64,000 nucleotides of DNA from Pseudomonas sp. RIT288 (GTDB taxonomy: Bacteria; Pseudomonadota; Gammaproteobacteria; Pseudomonadales; Pseudomonadaceae), in assembly GCF_000631985.1 (NCBI RefSeq), contig NZ_JFYN01000018.1:1-64000 (forward strand), written 5' to 3'. Of this stretch, positions 8,297 to 15,764 are shown piece after piece; position 1 is the first letter of the stretch; each line of letters opens with the position of its first letter. The position numbers and the translations under genes are program-made. The notes under the pieces were generated by a model. It was not told the DNA's origin. It saw only the letters and a program-made list of their open reading frames with translations, and did not search any database.

Positions 8297-8701
8297 ATGA
8301 ACATGGCACAGCATGCAGCAGAGATTGAACGAGAGGTGGGCAACCTCGGGGCGGTGAGTTGGCTGGCACGCCATCAGCCATTGCCCAGCGCCAACGAGTC
8401 GTGGCTGGGCAGCATTCTGCTGGTGGAGCGCATTGGCATGTTTCCGGCGTCCGGCGACATTCGCCGAGCGCTGGCGGATCCCTATCCCCTGCTCGCCCAT
8501 CTGAAACAACTGTATGCCGAGCAGGCGCTGGAAATGGACGATCGTGATGGGCTGAAGGTGATCTTCAGCGACTGGCGCTTCCGCGTACGCCTGTGCTGCA
8601 ACGAGCCGGCGATCATCATCAATGTCGAGACCCGTTGTGCCACGCAACTGATGCCGCAGAAGACTGCGGAGCTGTTGAGCCACATCGATCAATTCCAATA
8701 A
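8297..8701 (+). CDS. Stand-alone, degenerate phosphomannomutase C-terminal domain protein
   Basis: A 134-residue protein that matches only the end of ManB/CpsG-type phosphomannomutases. FPASGDI (residues 49-55), DGLKVIFSDWRFRVR (84-98) and NVETR (109-113) follow the order seen in phosphohexomutase domain IV. The substrate-phosphate loop, normally R-x-S-N-T-E-P, reads RLCCNEP (98-104). The catalytic serine, metal-binding and sugar-binding domains are all absent, so it cannot be a mutase by itself. It has a perfect AGGAGG (8285-8290) 6 bases before the ATG and lies 38 bases after galU, so it looks expressed. It may be a non-catalytic partner or a remnant fused to a new N terminus; no function is claimed. 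Confidence 0.75.
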   Translation: MNMAQHAAEIEREVGNLGAVSWLARHQPLPSANESWLGSILLVERIGMFPASGDIRRALADPYPLLAHLKQLYAEQALEMDDRDGLKVIFSDWRFRVRLCCNEPAIIINVETRCATQLMPQKTAELLSHIDQFQ

Positions 8702-8711
8702 AACACGCCCC

Positions 8712-8793
8712 TGTAGGAGCTGCGGCACGCTGCGATCTTTTGATCCTGATCTTGAACAAGATCAAAAGATCGCAGCGTGCCGCAGCTCCTACA
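8712..8793. repeat. Palindromic repeat (GAGCTGC...GATCTTTTGATC family)
   Basis: A near-perfect 82-base inverted repeat: GTAGGAGCTGCGGCACGCTG with GATCTTTTGATC at each inner end. It lies between the convergent phosphomannomutase-like and SGNH hydrolase genes and overlaps the last codons and TAG stop of the latter. Five more copies occur at 9997, 25278, 36419, 38115 and 58922. It may also act as a two-way terminator. Confidence 0.9.
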
Positions 8794-9916
8794 AGTCGCA
8801 ACTGTCTGGGTTGATGCCACTGACAATCCAGCGATAGAAGTAATCGGCAATCACCTTACCGCCCGTGGCCGGCTGCGGATGAATCTTGTCCGGGCCGATC
8901 ATCGCCGCTGCATAGCGTTTGACGTCAGGGCCGAACGCGCATTGCAGATTGGCAAAACCCAACTGCTGCTCATGCACCCATGGCTGCAGCACCTGCGCAT
9001 ACGCCGACATCGGATAGGCGCTTGAGCGCGTGGTGTCCTGACGCATGATCAGGTTGATACTCGCCGCCGGTTGAATCTCGCGGATCATCGCCACCAGCCC
9101 TTGAACGTTGTGCAGGTACTGTTCGGGTTTGACCCCGAAACCCTGATCGTTGCCGCCGAGCATGATCAGGTAAACGTCGGCGGGGATCTTCGACACGACG
9201 GCCTTCCACTGCACCTGCCATTGCGGGTCCTGGTGATAAAAGTCAGCGGAGGCCGCGCCCGATGCCGCCAGTTTCGAGACCCGCACGCCGTTCTGTTCGT
9301 TGCTCAGCCACAGGCCGAACAAGGTCGGTGCGCCCTTCACCACTTCCAGTCTGAATGCCCAGTCTGCCGCTGAAGAGAGACCTGCAAGCGGTACTTCCTG
9401 AACGCCCGAACCCTTGAGCGTCAATGGCTGCCAGTCTTCCGAGGGTGTCCAGCGGTAGCGCAGCTCGCTCCGTTCGCCGTTGCCCAGGTAGAGCAATTTC
9501 GCCTGAGTGACTTGGGTGTCGATGGCCGGTGTCGGGCTAGCATCGATTTGCAGCCAGGCACCGGGCTTGCCGGTTACCGTGCGGCTGTCGGGGCTGGCCT
9601 GACCGAGACCGGACACTTGCCAGTCACCGCCGAAGTATTTTTCGCTGTTGCGGGTGTATTTGAAATGCGTGCCACCCAGCGCAGCGCCGTGGTTGAAACC
9701 GACGTAACCGGGACCGGCAAAACCGACTTCGCCGGCCACACGCTGCACCAGTTTGTTCAGGTAAAAATCCTGCCCGGCGCTGTAGCTGTCGCCGATCACC
9801 GAGACCGACAAAACCTTCCCGGCCTTGCCTTCGCGCCACTGCGCAAAGCGCTCGCGGGCATCACCCACTTCAACCACCGACGCCGCGACGGGCTGAGCGT
9901 CATTTACTGCCAACAT
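8789..9916 (-). CDS. SGNH/GDSL-family hydrolase of the EPS operon
   Basis: A 375-residue SGNH hydrolase, probably an esterase acting on acyl groups. Block I is GDSYSAG (near residue 43), block III is LGGND (near 255), and the catalytic Asp/His block is DKIHP near the C terminus. The region between about residues 110 and 235 looks like an inserted beta-rich domain. It is the last gene of the wzb-to-acyltransferase operon, next to an acyltransferase, so deacetylating the same polymer is a reasonable guess. Oddly, no signal peptide is present: an in-frame TAA sits two codons before the ATG, and the repeat complex at 9947-10133 lies just upstream, so a secretion signal may have been lost. Confidence 0.8.
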   Translation of the reverse strand: MLAVNDAQPVAASVVEVGDARERFAQWREGKAGKVLSVSVIGDSYSAGQDFYLNKLVQRVAGEVGFAGPGYVGFNHGAALGGTHFKYTRNSEKYFGGDWQVSGLGQASPDSRTVTGKPGAWLQIDASPTPAIDTQVTQAKLLYLGNGERSELRYRWTPSEDWQPLTLKGSGVQEVPLAGLSSAADWAFRLEVVKGAPTLFGLWLSNEQNGVRVSKLAASGAASADFYHQDPQWQVQWKAVVSKIPADVYLIMLGGNDQGFGVKPEQYLHNVQGLVAMIREIQPAASINLIMRQDTTRSSAYPMSAYAQVLQPWVHEQQLGFANLQCAFGPDVKRYAAAMIGPDKIHPQPATGGKVIADYFYRWIVSGINPDSCDL

Positions 9917-9946
9917 GCATTATTTCCTTCAGTCTGGAATGGCCCC

Positions 9947-10133
9947 TTCGCGAGCAGGCTCGCTCCCACATTGGATCGGCGTCATACACAATCCCTTGCA
10001 GGAGCTGTCGAGTGAAACGAGGCTGCGATCTTTTGATCTTTGACATCAACATCAAAAGGTCGCAGCGTGCCGCAGCTCCTACAGGGGTCTTGTGTCCTCC
10101 GTTGAACCCTGTGGGAGTGAGCCTGCTCGCGAA
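9947..10133. repeat. REPIN with a second palindromic repeat nested inside
   Basis: The outer arms TTCGCGAGCAGGCTCGCTCC (9947-9966) and GGGAGTGAGCCTGCTCGCGA (10113-10132) form a REPIN. Its loop contains a complete GAGCTG...GATCTTTTGATC palindrome at 9997-10083, a different repeat family. The complex separates the acyltransferase stop (10139) from the SGNH hydrolase start (9916). Confidence 0.85.
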
Positions 10134-10138
10134 GCTTT

Positions 10139-11182
10139 TCAGCTATTGGTCTGCACCACCGGAGTAACGCTCGCCAGCGGTTTTTTCTTTGCCGCACGCT
10201 CGCCCAAAAACAGCACCGAAGTGACATTGAAGCGACTGAAAATCATCGACAGCACCACCGGCCCCAACAGACCGAACAGCAGTCCGCTGAGCACCAGAAT
10301 GCTTTCGTCTTTAACCCCCAGCCGTCCCATGACAAACCGCGAAGTCGCCGCGAACAGCACATGAAACAGGAAGATCGCGTAAGAGTAGCCGCCCAGCCAG
10401 GTCAGCCACTTCGAGCGCATGTCACTCGACAGCAAAGCAATGCAGGATACGCACCCCACGGTCAGACCGATCAGGCTGCGGCGGTCGACAATCAACTCGC
10501 GATCAATCGCCGCAACATACAGCAGCGTCAGCGAAATCAGCACAAACACCAGCGGCCCGATCACCTTGAACCGTTGCTTCAACGCCTCGACATTTTCCTG
10601 GCCGATCATCCCCGCCACAAAAAACGGCAGCAGGTAAATCGCACCATTGATGCCGAACGCATCGAACTTGAACGGCGGCAACAGAAACACCCCCGCAGCG
10701 AAGGCGAACAGCAGATACAAGCGCGTCATCGAGCGCAGCATCCCGCGCCATTCCAGGAGACCGACGAACATGAAAATGATGAACACCGCCTGCAGGAACC
10801 AGAAGTGGTTGACCGGCACCCAGAACGACAGCAACGCATCGATCACGCCGACGTCCTTGTTCACCCCCGGCCCCACCGCCTGCAACACCGAGAACGGCAC
10901 ACCGACGCAAAACAGCGGCACGATCAGCCGTCGCACCTTGCCACTGAAGAACGCCGAAAAGTCATTGCCACGGATTTTGTAGATCGAATAGATGTAGCCG
11001 GAAATGAAGGTGAACAGCGGCATGCGCACGTACACCATCGAGTCGGCAATCACTCGGAACGGAGAGCCGAGATCGATTTTCAACCCTCCGCCCAACGGGC
11101 CAATGACGTGATAGAGCACCAGCAGCAGGCACGCCAGACCACGCAGGGTTTCGATCTCCAGCGATTTTTTCTTGCTCGACAT
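10139..11182 (-). CDS. Membrane O-acyltransferase, acyltransferase family 3
   Basis: A 347-residue integral membrane protein with about ten hydrophobic segments. The N terminus has the family pattern ETLRGLACLLLVLYHV with the essential-type His in YHVIG, followed by FTFISGYIYS. Such proteins transfer acetyl or other short acyl groups to exported sugars. It lies 12 bases after the polymerase-like gene and before an SGNH hydrolase, so it probably decorates this EPS. Its stop lies 5 bases from a REPIN arm. Confidence 0.86.
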   Translation of the reverse strand: MSSKKKSLEIETLRGLACLLLVLYHVIGPLGGGLKIDLGSPFRVIADSMVYVRMPLFTFISGYIYSIYKIRGNDFSAFFSGKVRRLIVPLFCVGVPFSVLQAVGPGVNKDVGVIDALLSFWVPVNHFWFLQAVFIIFMFVGLLEWRGMLRSMTRLYLLFAFAAGVFLLPPFKFDAFGINGAIYLLPFFVAGMIGQENVEALKQRFKVIGPLVFVLISLTLLYVAAIDRELIVDRRSLIGLTVGCVSCIALLSSDMRSKWLTWLGGYSYAIFLFHVLFAATSRFVMGRLGVKDESILVLSGLLFGLLGPVVLSMIFSRFNVTSVLFLGERAAKKKPLASVTPVVQTNS

Positions 11183-11194
11183 ACAACACCTGCC

Positions 11195-12298
11195 TTAATT
11201 CAGAACTCTTGATTCAACCCGCACCGGTTTGTTGGCGCGCAACATCAGACCCAGGCCGACAAACAACACCGGCACCACCATGGAAAAGTGCCGGGCGAAG
11301 GAGCCGAAGTCCGGCTCGAACAAACCCTGCACCAGCAAAAACGCCAGCGGAATCGCGATCAGTTCCTTGGGTTTGGTTTCGATCGGCGCGCCTTTGTAAT
11401 CGGTGGAGGTGATGACTTTGAACAGCAGCAGCGCGGTCATGATCATTAGCGCCACAAAAATCACCTGGCCCGGCCCGGACAACAGAATCAGCTCCACCGG
11501 GAACGACAGCCGGAAGAAAATGATCATCGAGTCCAGTGCCTGGGAGACGAAGTCACTGCCACTGAGCCACGAGACGATCAGCGATTTCGATCCCTCCTCC
11601 CCCGCCGTGCGCAACTCGTTGTTGCTGGCGCGAATCGATGACACCGGGAAGCCCAGCGCCAGTTGAATCGCCATGGCCACCGCCAGATAAAACAGGAACA
11701 GCATCAGGAAGAAAGTGAAGCGCGACACGTACTTTTTCATCACGCAGACGCCGACCCACGACAACGAAAACAGAATCCAGTAAGGCCGGATCAGAACGCC
11801 GTAGATCACCGCCGAAAGAAAAAATCCGCCGCGGTATTTACGCGTCAATGCGCTGAACAGAATGCTCAGCACCGCCACCGAAACGATGATTTCCTTGGTC
11901 AGGTTTTCCAGGAAAAACGAGCGCACCACGCCCCACAGGCACAGGGTGCCGAAGATCGCCAGCGGCATGCGCCGGAACACCACCACCGGGATCGCCGTGA
12001 GGAAGAAGTTGCAGAACATCCCGTAGGCCCAGGCGTTGGTCAGGTTGATCCCGGTGGGCCGCAGCAGGAAGGCCGAACACTCGTAGGAGGAGCGATCCGG
12101 TGAGAACGGGTTCCAGAAATTGCAGTTGTCGGCGCGGGCGTAGGACGACCACAACGTCATCGCATCCGGCCCCGGATCGCGCGGGATCAGCAGCGGCATC
12201 GCCACCGACAGAAACAACCCGGTGAACAGGATCAGGAACGACAGCGAGGAATCGAGTTTGCGCCCGCGAAACTCGATGCACGGCAACTTCAACCCCAT
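11195..12298 (-). CDS. Putative Wzy-like EPS polymerase (polytopic membrane protein)
   Basis: A 367-residue protein with about ten hydrophobic helices (first near residue 20, last near residue 350) and a long periplasmic-type loop between helices 1 and 2 rich in W, N, P and S (YARADNCNFWNPFSPDRSS). There are no motifs of a known enzyme family. The ATG at 12298 is preferred; it overlaps the flippase gene by 10 bases, while the longer frame to 12448 runs inside the flippase. A Wzy role is inferred only from topology and its place next to wzx in an operon that otherwise lacks a polymerase. Confidence 0.62.
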   Translation of the reverse strand: MGLKLPCIEFRGRKLDSSLSFLILFTGLFLSVAMPLLIPRDPGPDAMTLWSSYARADNCNFWNPFSPDRSSYECSAFLLRPTGINLTNAWAYGMFCNFFLTAIPVVVFRRMPLAIFGTLCLWGVVRSFFLENLTKEIIVSVAVLSILFSALTRKYRGGFFLSAVIYGVLIRPYWILFSLSWVGVCVMKKYVSRFTFFLMLFLFYLAVAMAIQLALGFPVSSIRASNNELRTAGEEGSKSLIVSWLSGSDFVSQALDSMIIFFRLSFPVELILLSGPGQVIFVALMIMTALLLFKVITSTDYKGAPIETKPKELIAIPLAFLLVQGLFEPDFGSFARHFSMVVPVLFVGLGLMLRANKPVRVESRVLN

Positions 12299-13518
12299 GC
12301 CAGCGCCCCTTTGGCGCGGGTCGCCCGAGTCAACACGGCGATCACCCCGAGCTGCACGATGATCGCGAAGACATTGCCCCACGCCGCGCCATAAATCGAG
12401 TAGTGCTTGATCAGCAGATAGCTGACCGGCACCGACACCAGCAAACAAATCGCTGCGCTGGCGAATGACACCCGACTGTTTTTCGAGGCGATCAGACCGC
12501 CCCAGACAATATCGCCGATGGCTCGCAGAGCAAAGGAAAAGATCAGCACGCCAAGGATCGCGTTATCCGGACGCGGCACGCTGGTGGCGATGTAATCGAG
12601 CACCACGTTGAAGAACAGATAGATCAGCACCGCCACCGCCGCCGACACCACCAACGAGCGCATCACCCACTTGTTGATGAACAAGTGCCTGACCGTGAAC
12701 GCCTGTTGATCAGCCTGGAAACGCTTGGCCAGCACCGGAATGCCGATCACCGCCACCACTGCGTAAGACAGCGCCTGCAAGGTATTCGCCGCAGACCACG
12801 CGTACACATATTTACCCAAGCTGGCGTAGGGTTCGAGATCGGCAATCAGGAAGCGCTCGACGGACTGACTCAAGGCGATCAACCCCGTGCCGAAATAGAA
12901 CGGCAACCCGGCTTTCCACACGGTTGCGGTTGTCAGTGTTTCGCTGACCCGCCCCTTGTGCGCGTTTACCACGATCAGGTAACCGGCGATGATCACCAGC
13001 ACGTTGGCGGCCACCCACAGCCACAGCACACTGGCGATGCCGGACACCCAGTCGAGCATCATTCCGCCCACCGCCAGCAGTGCCCAGAGGCCGGTCTTGA
13101 CGAAGAACAGCAGCGCGCCCGCGGTGGCTTTCTGGGCGGAAAACACGAACGAGTTGATTTCGAACGACAGGTGTTCGGTGAGCAGCACCAGCGTCACGCA
13201 AAGGATCAACGCGGTGCTCGCCTCGACCTGCTGAAACAGCGAGTAAATCCCCACCGTCAGCAGCGACAGCAGCAGCCCTACCGCCAGGTACAGCAGCAGG
13301 ACTTTGTCGACCACTCGCCGCGAACTGCCGCCAACGCTGATCAACCGATTGATCTCGGAACTGAAACCGACGCTGTAGAACTTCGAGGCGATCAGCGACG
13401 CGGCGACCACCACCCCGTAAAACCCCAGCGCTTCGTAGCCCAGGTAATGGGTGATGGCCAACACCAGCAAGAACTTCGCGCCCAAGGCTCCGCCGCGAAG
13501 CAGTAACCGAAATATCAT
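12289..13518 (-). CDS. Wzx-type polysaccharide flippase
   Basis: A 409-residue polytopic protein of the MATE/MOP oligosaccharide flippase type, with about 12 hydrophobic segments and the N-terminal pattern LLRGGALGAKFLLVLAITHY typical of Wzx/RfbX. It should move lipid-linked repeat units across the inner membrane. It overlaps the pyruvyltransferase gene upstream by 4 bases and the polymerase-like gene downstream by 10, so translation of the three is coupled. Confidence 0.88.
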   Translation of the reverse strand: MIFRLLLRGGALGAKFLLVLAITHYLGYEALGFYGVVVAASLIASKFYSVGFSSEINRLISVGGSSRRVVDKVLLLYLAVGLLLSLLTVGIYSLFQQVEASTALILCVTLVLLTEHLSFEINSFVFSAQKATAGALLFFVKTGLWALLAVGGMMLDWVSGIASVLWLWVAANVLVIIAGYLIVVNAHKGRVSETLTTATVWKAGLPFYFGTGLIALSQSVERFLIADLEPYASLGKYVYAWSAANTLQALSYAVVAVIGIPVLAKRFQADQQAFTVRHLFINKWVMRSLVVSAAVAVLIYLFFNVVLDYIATSVPRPDNAILGVLIFSFALRAIGDIVWGGLIASKNSRVSFASAAICLLVSVPVSYLLIKHYSIYGAAWGNVFAIIVQLGVIAVLTRATRAKGALAWG

Positions 13519-14627
13519 CGAACGACGCCTTTGATGATCTCGTCCATCATCACCGTCTTGGCTTCGATTTCACGGCAGGTATCGGTCAGGCGCTTGCCGA
13601 AGTTCGACAGGACATTCGGCGCGTACACGGTGTCGATGATGGTGTCGACATTAATGTCGCCGCCATTGATCACCCAGTCTTCCACGCCCATGTCCTGATA
13701 GGCGCCAAAGCCTTTGCGCTCATAGCTGATGTGGTACGCCGGGACACCGGACAGCAGCGATTCGATGGCGCCGTGCAGGCGCACCGAAATCACCAGGTCC
13801 GGCTGATATTTGGCAATCGTCGCCTTCAACGACAGCAGGTCTTCGGTGATGCCCAGTTCGCGATAGAACGCACCGTCGTCGTTGCCGCGAACGGCGCTCT
13901 GCACGGCGCAGACCACTTTGCTTTTGTTCTTCAGGCGCTGCAGCAGCAACTTCAGGTTGGCAACGTAGGCGACTTTCTTTTCCTTGCTCCACTCCGGCGG
14001 CTTGCGCAGCACCACGCACACGGTGGCCGGCGATACGGCGCAGCGGGTGAACTTCGGTTGCTGAAGGATCTTGCCGGCCAGTGACTGCACTGCCAGATCC
14101 GGCGCGCGGTAGACGTTTTCGCAGGCATCGAACATCGCCGAGGAACGGTTATCGCGCACGAACACCGCGTCAGCGCTGGCGTAGTGATCAACGATCTTGC
14201 GGCTCTCGCCATGGAACGGGCCGATGCTTTGCGGCAGGTACACCGACGGCACCTTGCTGAGGATCGCCGTTTCCAGTTGCTTGGCGTGGCCGAGTTTCAG
14301 CTTGATGTGCTCGAAGGCACTTTTCGAGCGCATGTAGCCGCCACCGACGCCGACGATCAGATCGGTCTTGCGCAACAGATCCGCCAGCCCGGCATACGAC
14401 TGATTGAGAAACACCGCCTGCTTGACCCGCCCCAGGCCCTTGGCCGCCATCACCGGCGCGTCGAAACGCGGGTGCGGCAGGTAGGCGAAAGACTGCGGGT
14501 CGGATGCCACGACATTGATCGCGGTGTCTTCGCCAAAGTTGCGCTGCACCAGCGCGATGGCCAGATCGACGAGCAGGCCGTCACCGGAGTTGGAGGCACT
14601 GTAACCATGCAAAATCGTTACGTTCAT
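13515..14627 (-). CDS. Polysaccharide pyruvyl transferase family protein
   Basis: A 370-residue soluble protein starting MNVTILHGYSASNSGDGLL, the usual beginning of PS_pyruv_trans proteins (CsaB/WcaK-like). Later family features are GVGGGYMRSKS, YLPQSIGPF, FVRDNRSS and the C-terminal VISVRLHGAIESLLSGVPAY. It would add a ketal-linked pyruvate from phosphoenolpyruvate to a sugar, giving the polymer negative charge. Start 14627 was chosen over 14660 because the homologous sequence begins there and it avoids overlap with the glycosyltransferase. It overlaps the flippase gene by 4 bases. Confidence 0.88.
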   Translation of the reverse strand: MNVTILHGYSASNSGDGLLVDLAIALVQRNFGEDTAINVVASDPQSFAYLPHPRFDAPVMAAKGLGRVKQAVFLNQSYAGLADLLRKTDLIVGVGGGYMRSKSAFEHIKLKLGHAKQLETAILSKVPSVYLPQSIGPFHGESRKIVDHYASADAVFVRDNRSSAMFDACENVYRAPDLAVQSLAGKILQQPKFTRCAVSPATVCVVLRKPPEWSKEKKVAYVANLKLLLQRLKNKSKVVCAVQSAVRGNDDGAFYRELGITEDLLSLKATIAKYQPDLVISVRLHGAIESLLSGVPAYHISYERKGFGAYQDMGVEDWVINGGDINVDTIIDTVYAPNVLSNFGKRLTDTCREIEAKTVMMDEIIKGVVR

Positions 14628-14641
14628 AAGCTGAGTTCTAC

Positions 14642-15724
14642 TTAATAAGTGGGAGCGCAATACACGTCGTAGGTCTGGCGGATCATCAGCGCGGCACTGA
14701 AGCGCTCGCGCACGATGTTCCGGCCTTCGCTGCCGAGGTCGAGCAACCTCGGCTTCTGGATTCGCGCCAGCACGTCGGCCAGCGCCTGATGATCACCGGT
14801 GGGAAAGACGTAGCCGGACACTTCATGGGTGACCAGTTCGGGCAGCGACGTGCAGTTGCTGGCGATCACCGGCAAGCCCATGGCCATGCCTTCCAGCGGC
14901 ACCATGGCAAAACCTTCCCAGCGGCTCGGAACGATCAGCGCGTCGGCCTGTTGATACAGCGCCTGCACTTCGGCCGGCGTAACCCAAGGCAGGTACTCGA
15001 CGGCGTCCATTTCTGGACACTCGACCGTGTCCTCGTTGACCGCACTGCCGACCACCGTCAGTTTCAGATCGCTGCGCTGCACCTTGGCAAACGCCTTGAG
15101 CAACACGTCGAAGCCTTTCTGGTAGTCGAGGCGACCGACGAACAGCAGATGAATCGGCGCGGGGCTCTCGGCCTTCGGCGCTTCGTCACGTTGGTGGATG
15201 CCGTTGTAGATCAGCTTCATGCGCTTGCGCTGGATGCCGAACCGCGCGGCCTTGTCCATTTCGTAGCGGCTGACGCAGATGATCACGTCGGTGACTCTCT
15301 GCAGAACCCGCTCGATCCATGCGTAGATCTTCTGCTTGGTCGGCGAGCTTTCCATCAGGAACGAAAAGGCGTGCGGGCAGTAGACGATTTTGGGTCGACG
15401 CCATGGTTTGAGAAGCACACACACGCAACGGCCGATCACCCCGGAAAAGGTGCTGTGCAGATGCACCACATCGGGTTTTTCCTTGAGCATCACCCGGGTC
15501 AGTTGCCAGGCAAATCGCAGCAGTGAACGCACATCCCGCCCGCTGCGTTCGAACGTGCGAATCTGCTGTGCTTCGATGCCGTGCAGCTCTTGTTTCTGAT
15601 CGAGCGGCACCAGATAGACCAGCTCGTAGTTCGAGTCATGGCCTTCGGGCGACGCCGAGATGGTGCGGATAACGGTGGCGACTCCACCTTTTATCGTTTC
15701 AGCCACGTGCAGTATTTTCTTCAC
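14642..15724 (-). CDS. Glycosyltransferase, GT-B fold, family-4 type
   Basis: A 360-residue glycosyltransferase beginning at a GTG (15724, VKKILHVAETIKGGVATVI). The longer frame to 15910 would run into the kinase gene. The N-terminal GGVATV donor-side loop, the central LLFVGRLDYQKGFDVLLKA and the EGFAMVPLEGMAMGLPVIAS stretch (an E-x7-E motif) are typical of GT4 retaining enzymes. It would transfer one sugar of the repeat unit at the inner face of the membrane. It is the only glycosyltransferase recognised in the locus. Confidence 0.9.
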   Translation of the reverse strand: MKKILHVAETIKGGVATVIRTISASPEGHDSNYELVYLVPLDQKQELHGIEAQQIRTFERSGRDVRSLLRFAWQLTRVMLKEKPDVVHLHSTFSGVIGRCVCVLLKPWRRPKIVYCPHAFSFLMESSPTKQKIYAWIERVLQRVTDVIICVSRYEMDKAARFGIQRKRMKLIYNGIHQRDEAPKAESPAPIHLLFVGRLDYQKGFDVLLKAFAKVQRSDLKLTVVGSAVNEDTVECPEMDAVEYLPWVTPAEVQALYQQADALIVPSRWEGFAMVPLEGMAMGLPVIASNCTSLPELVTHEVSGYVFPTGDHQALADVLARIQKPRLLDLGSEGRNIVRERFSAALMIRQTYDVYCAPTY

Positions 15725-15764
15725 AACCCACCCACTTTCATGCCTGTTGGAACGTCCCTGAATC

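Noticed and set aside
12299..12448. N-terminal extension of the Wzy-like protein
   Set aside because: The extra 50 residues lie inside the flippase gene, are Arg/Gly/Asp-rich without a membrane helix, and the ATG at 12298 fits the operon overlap.
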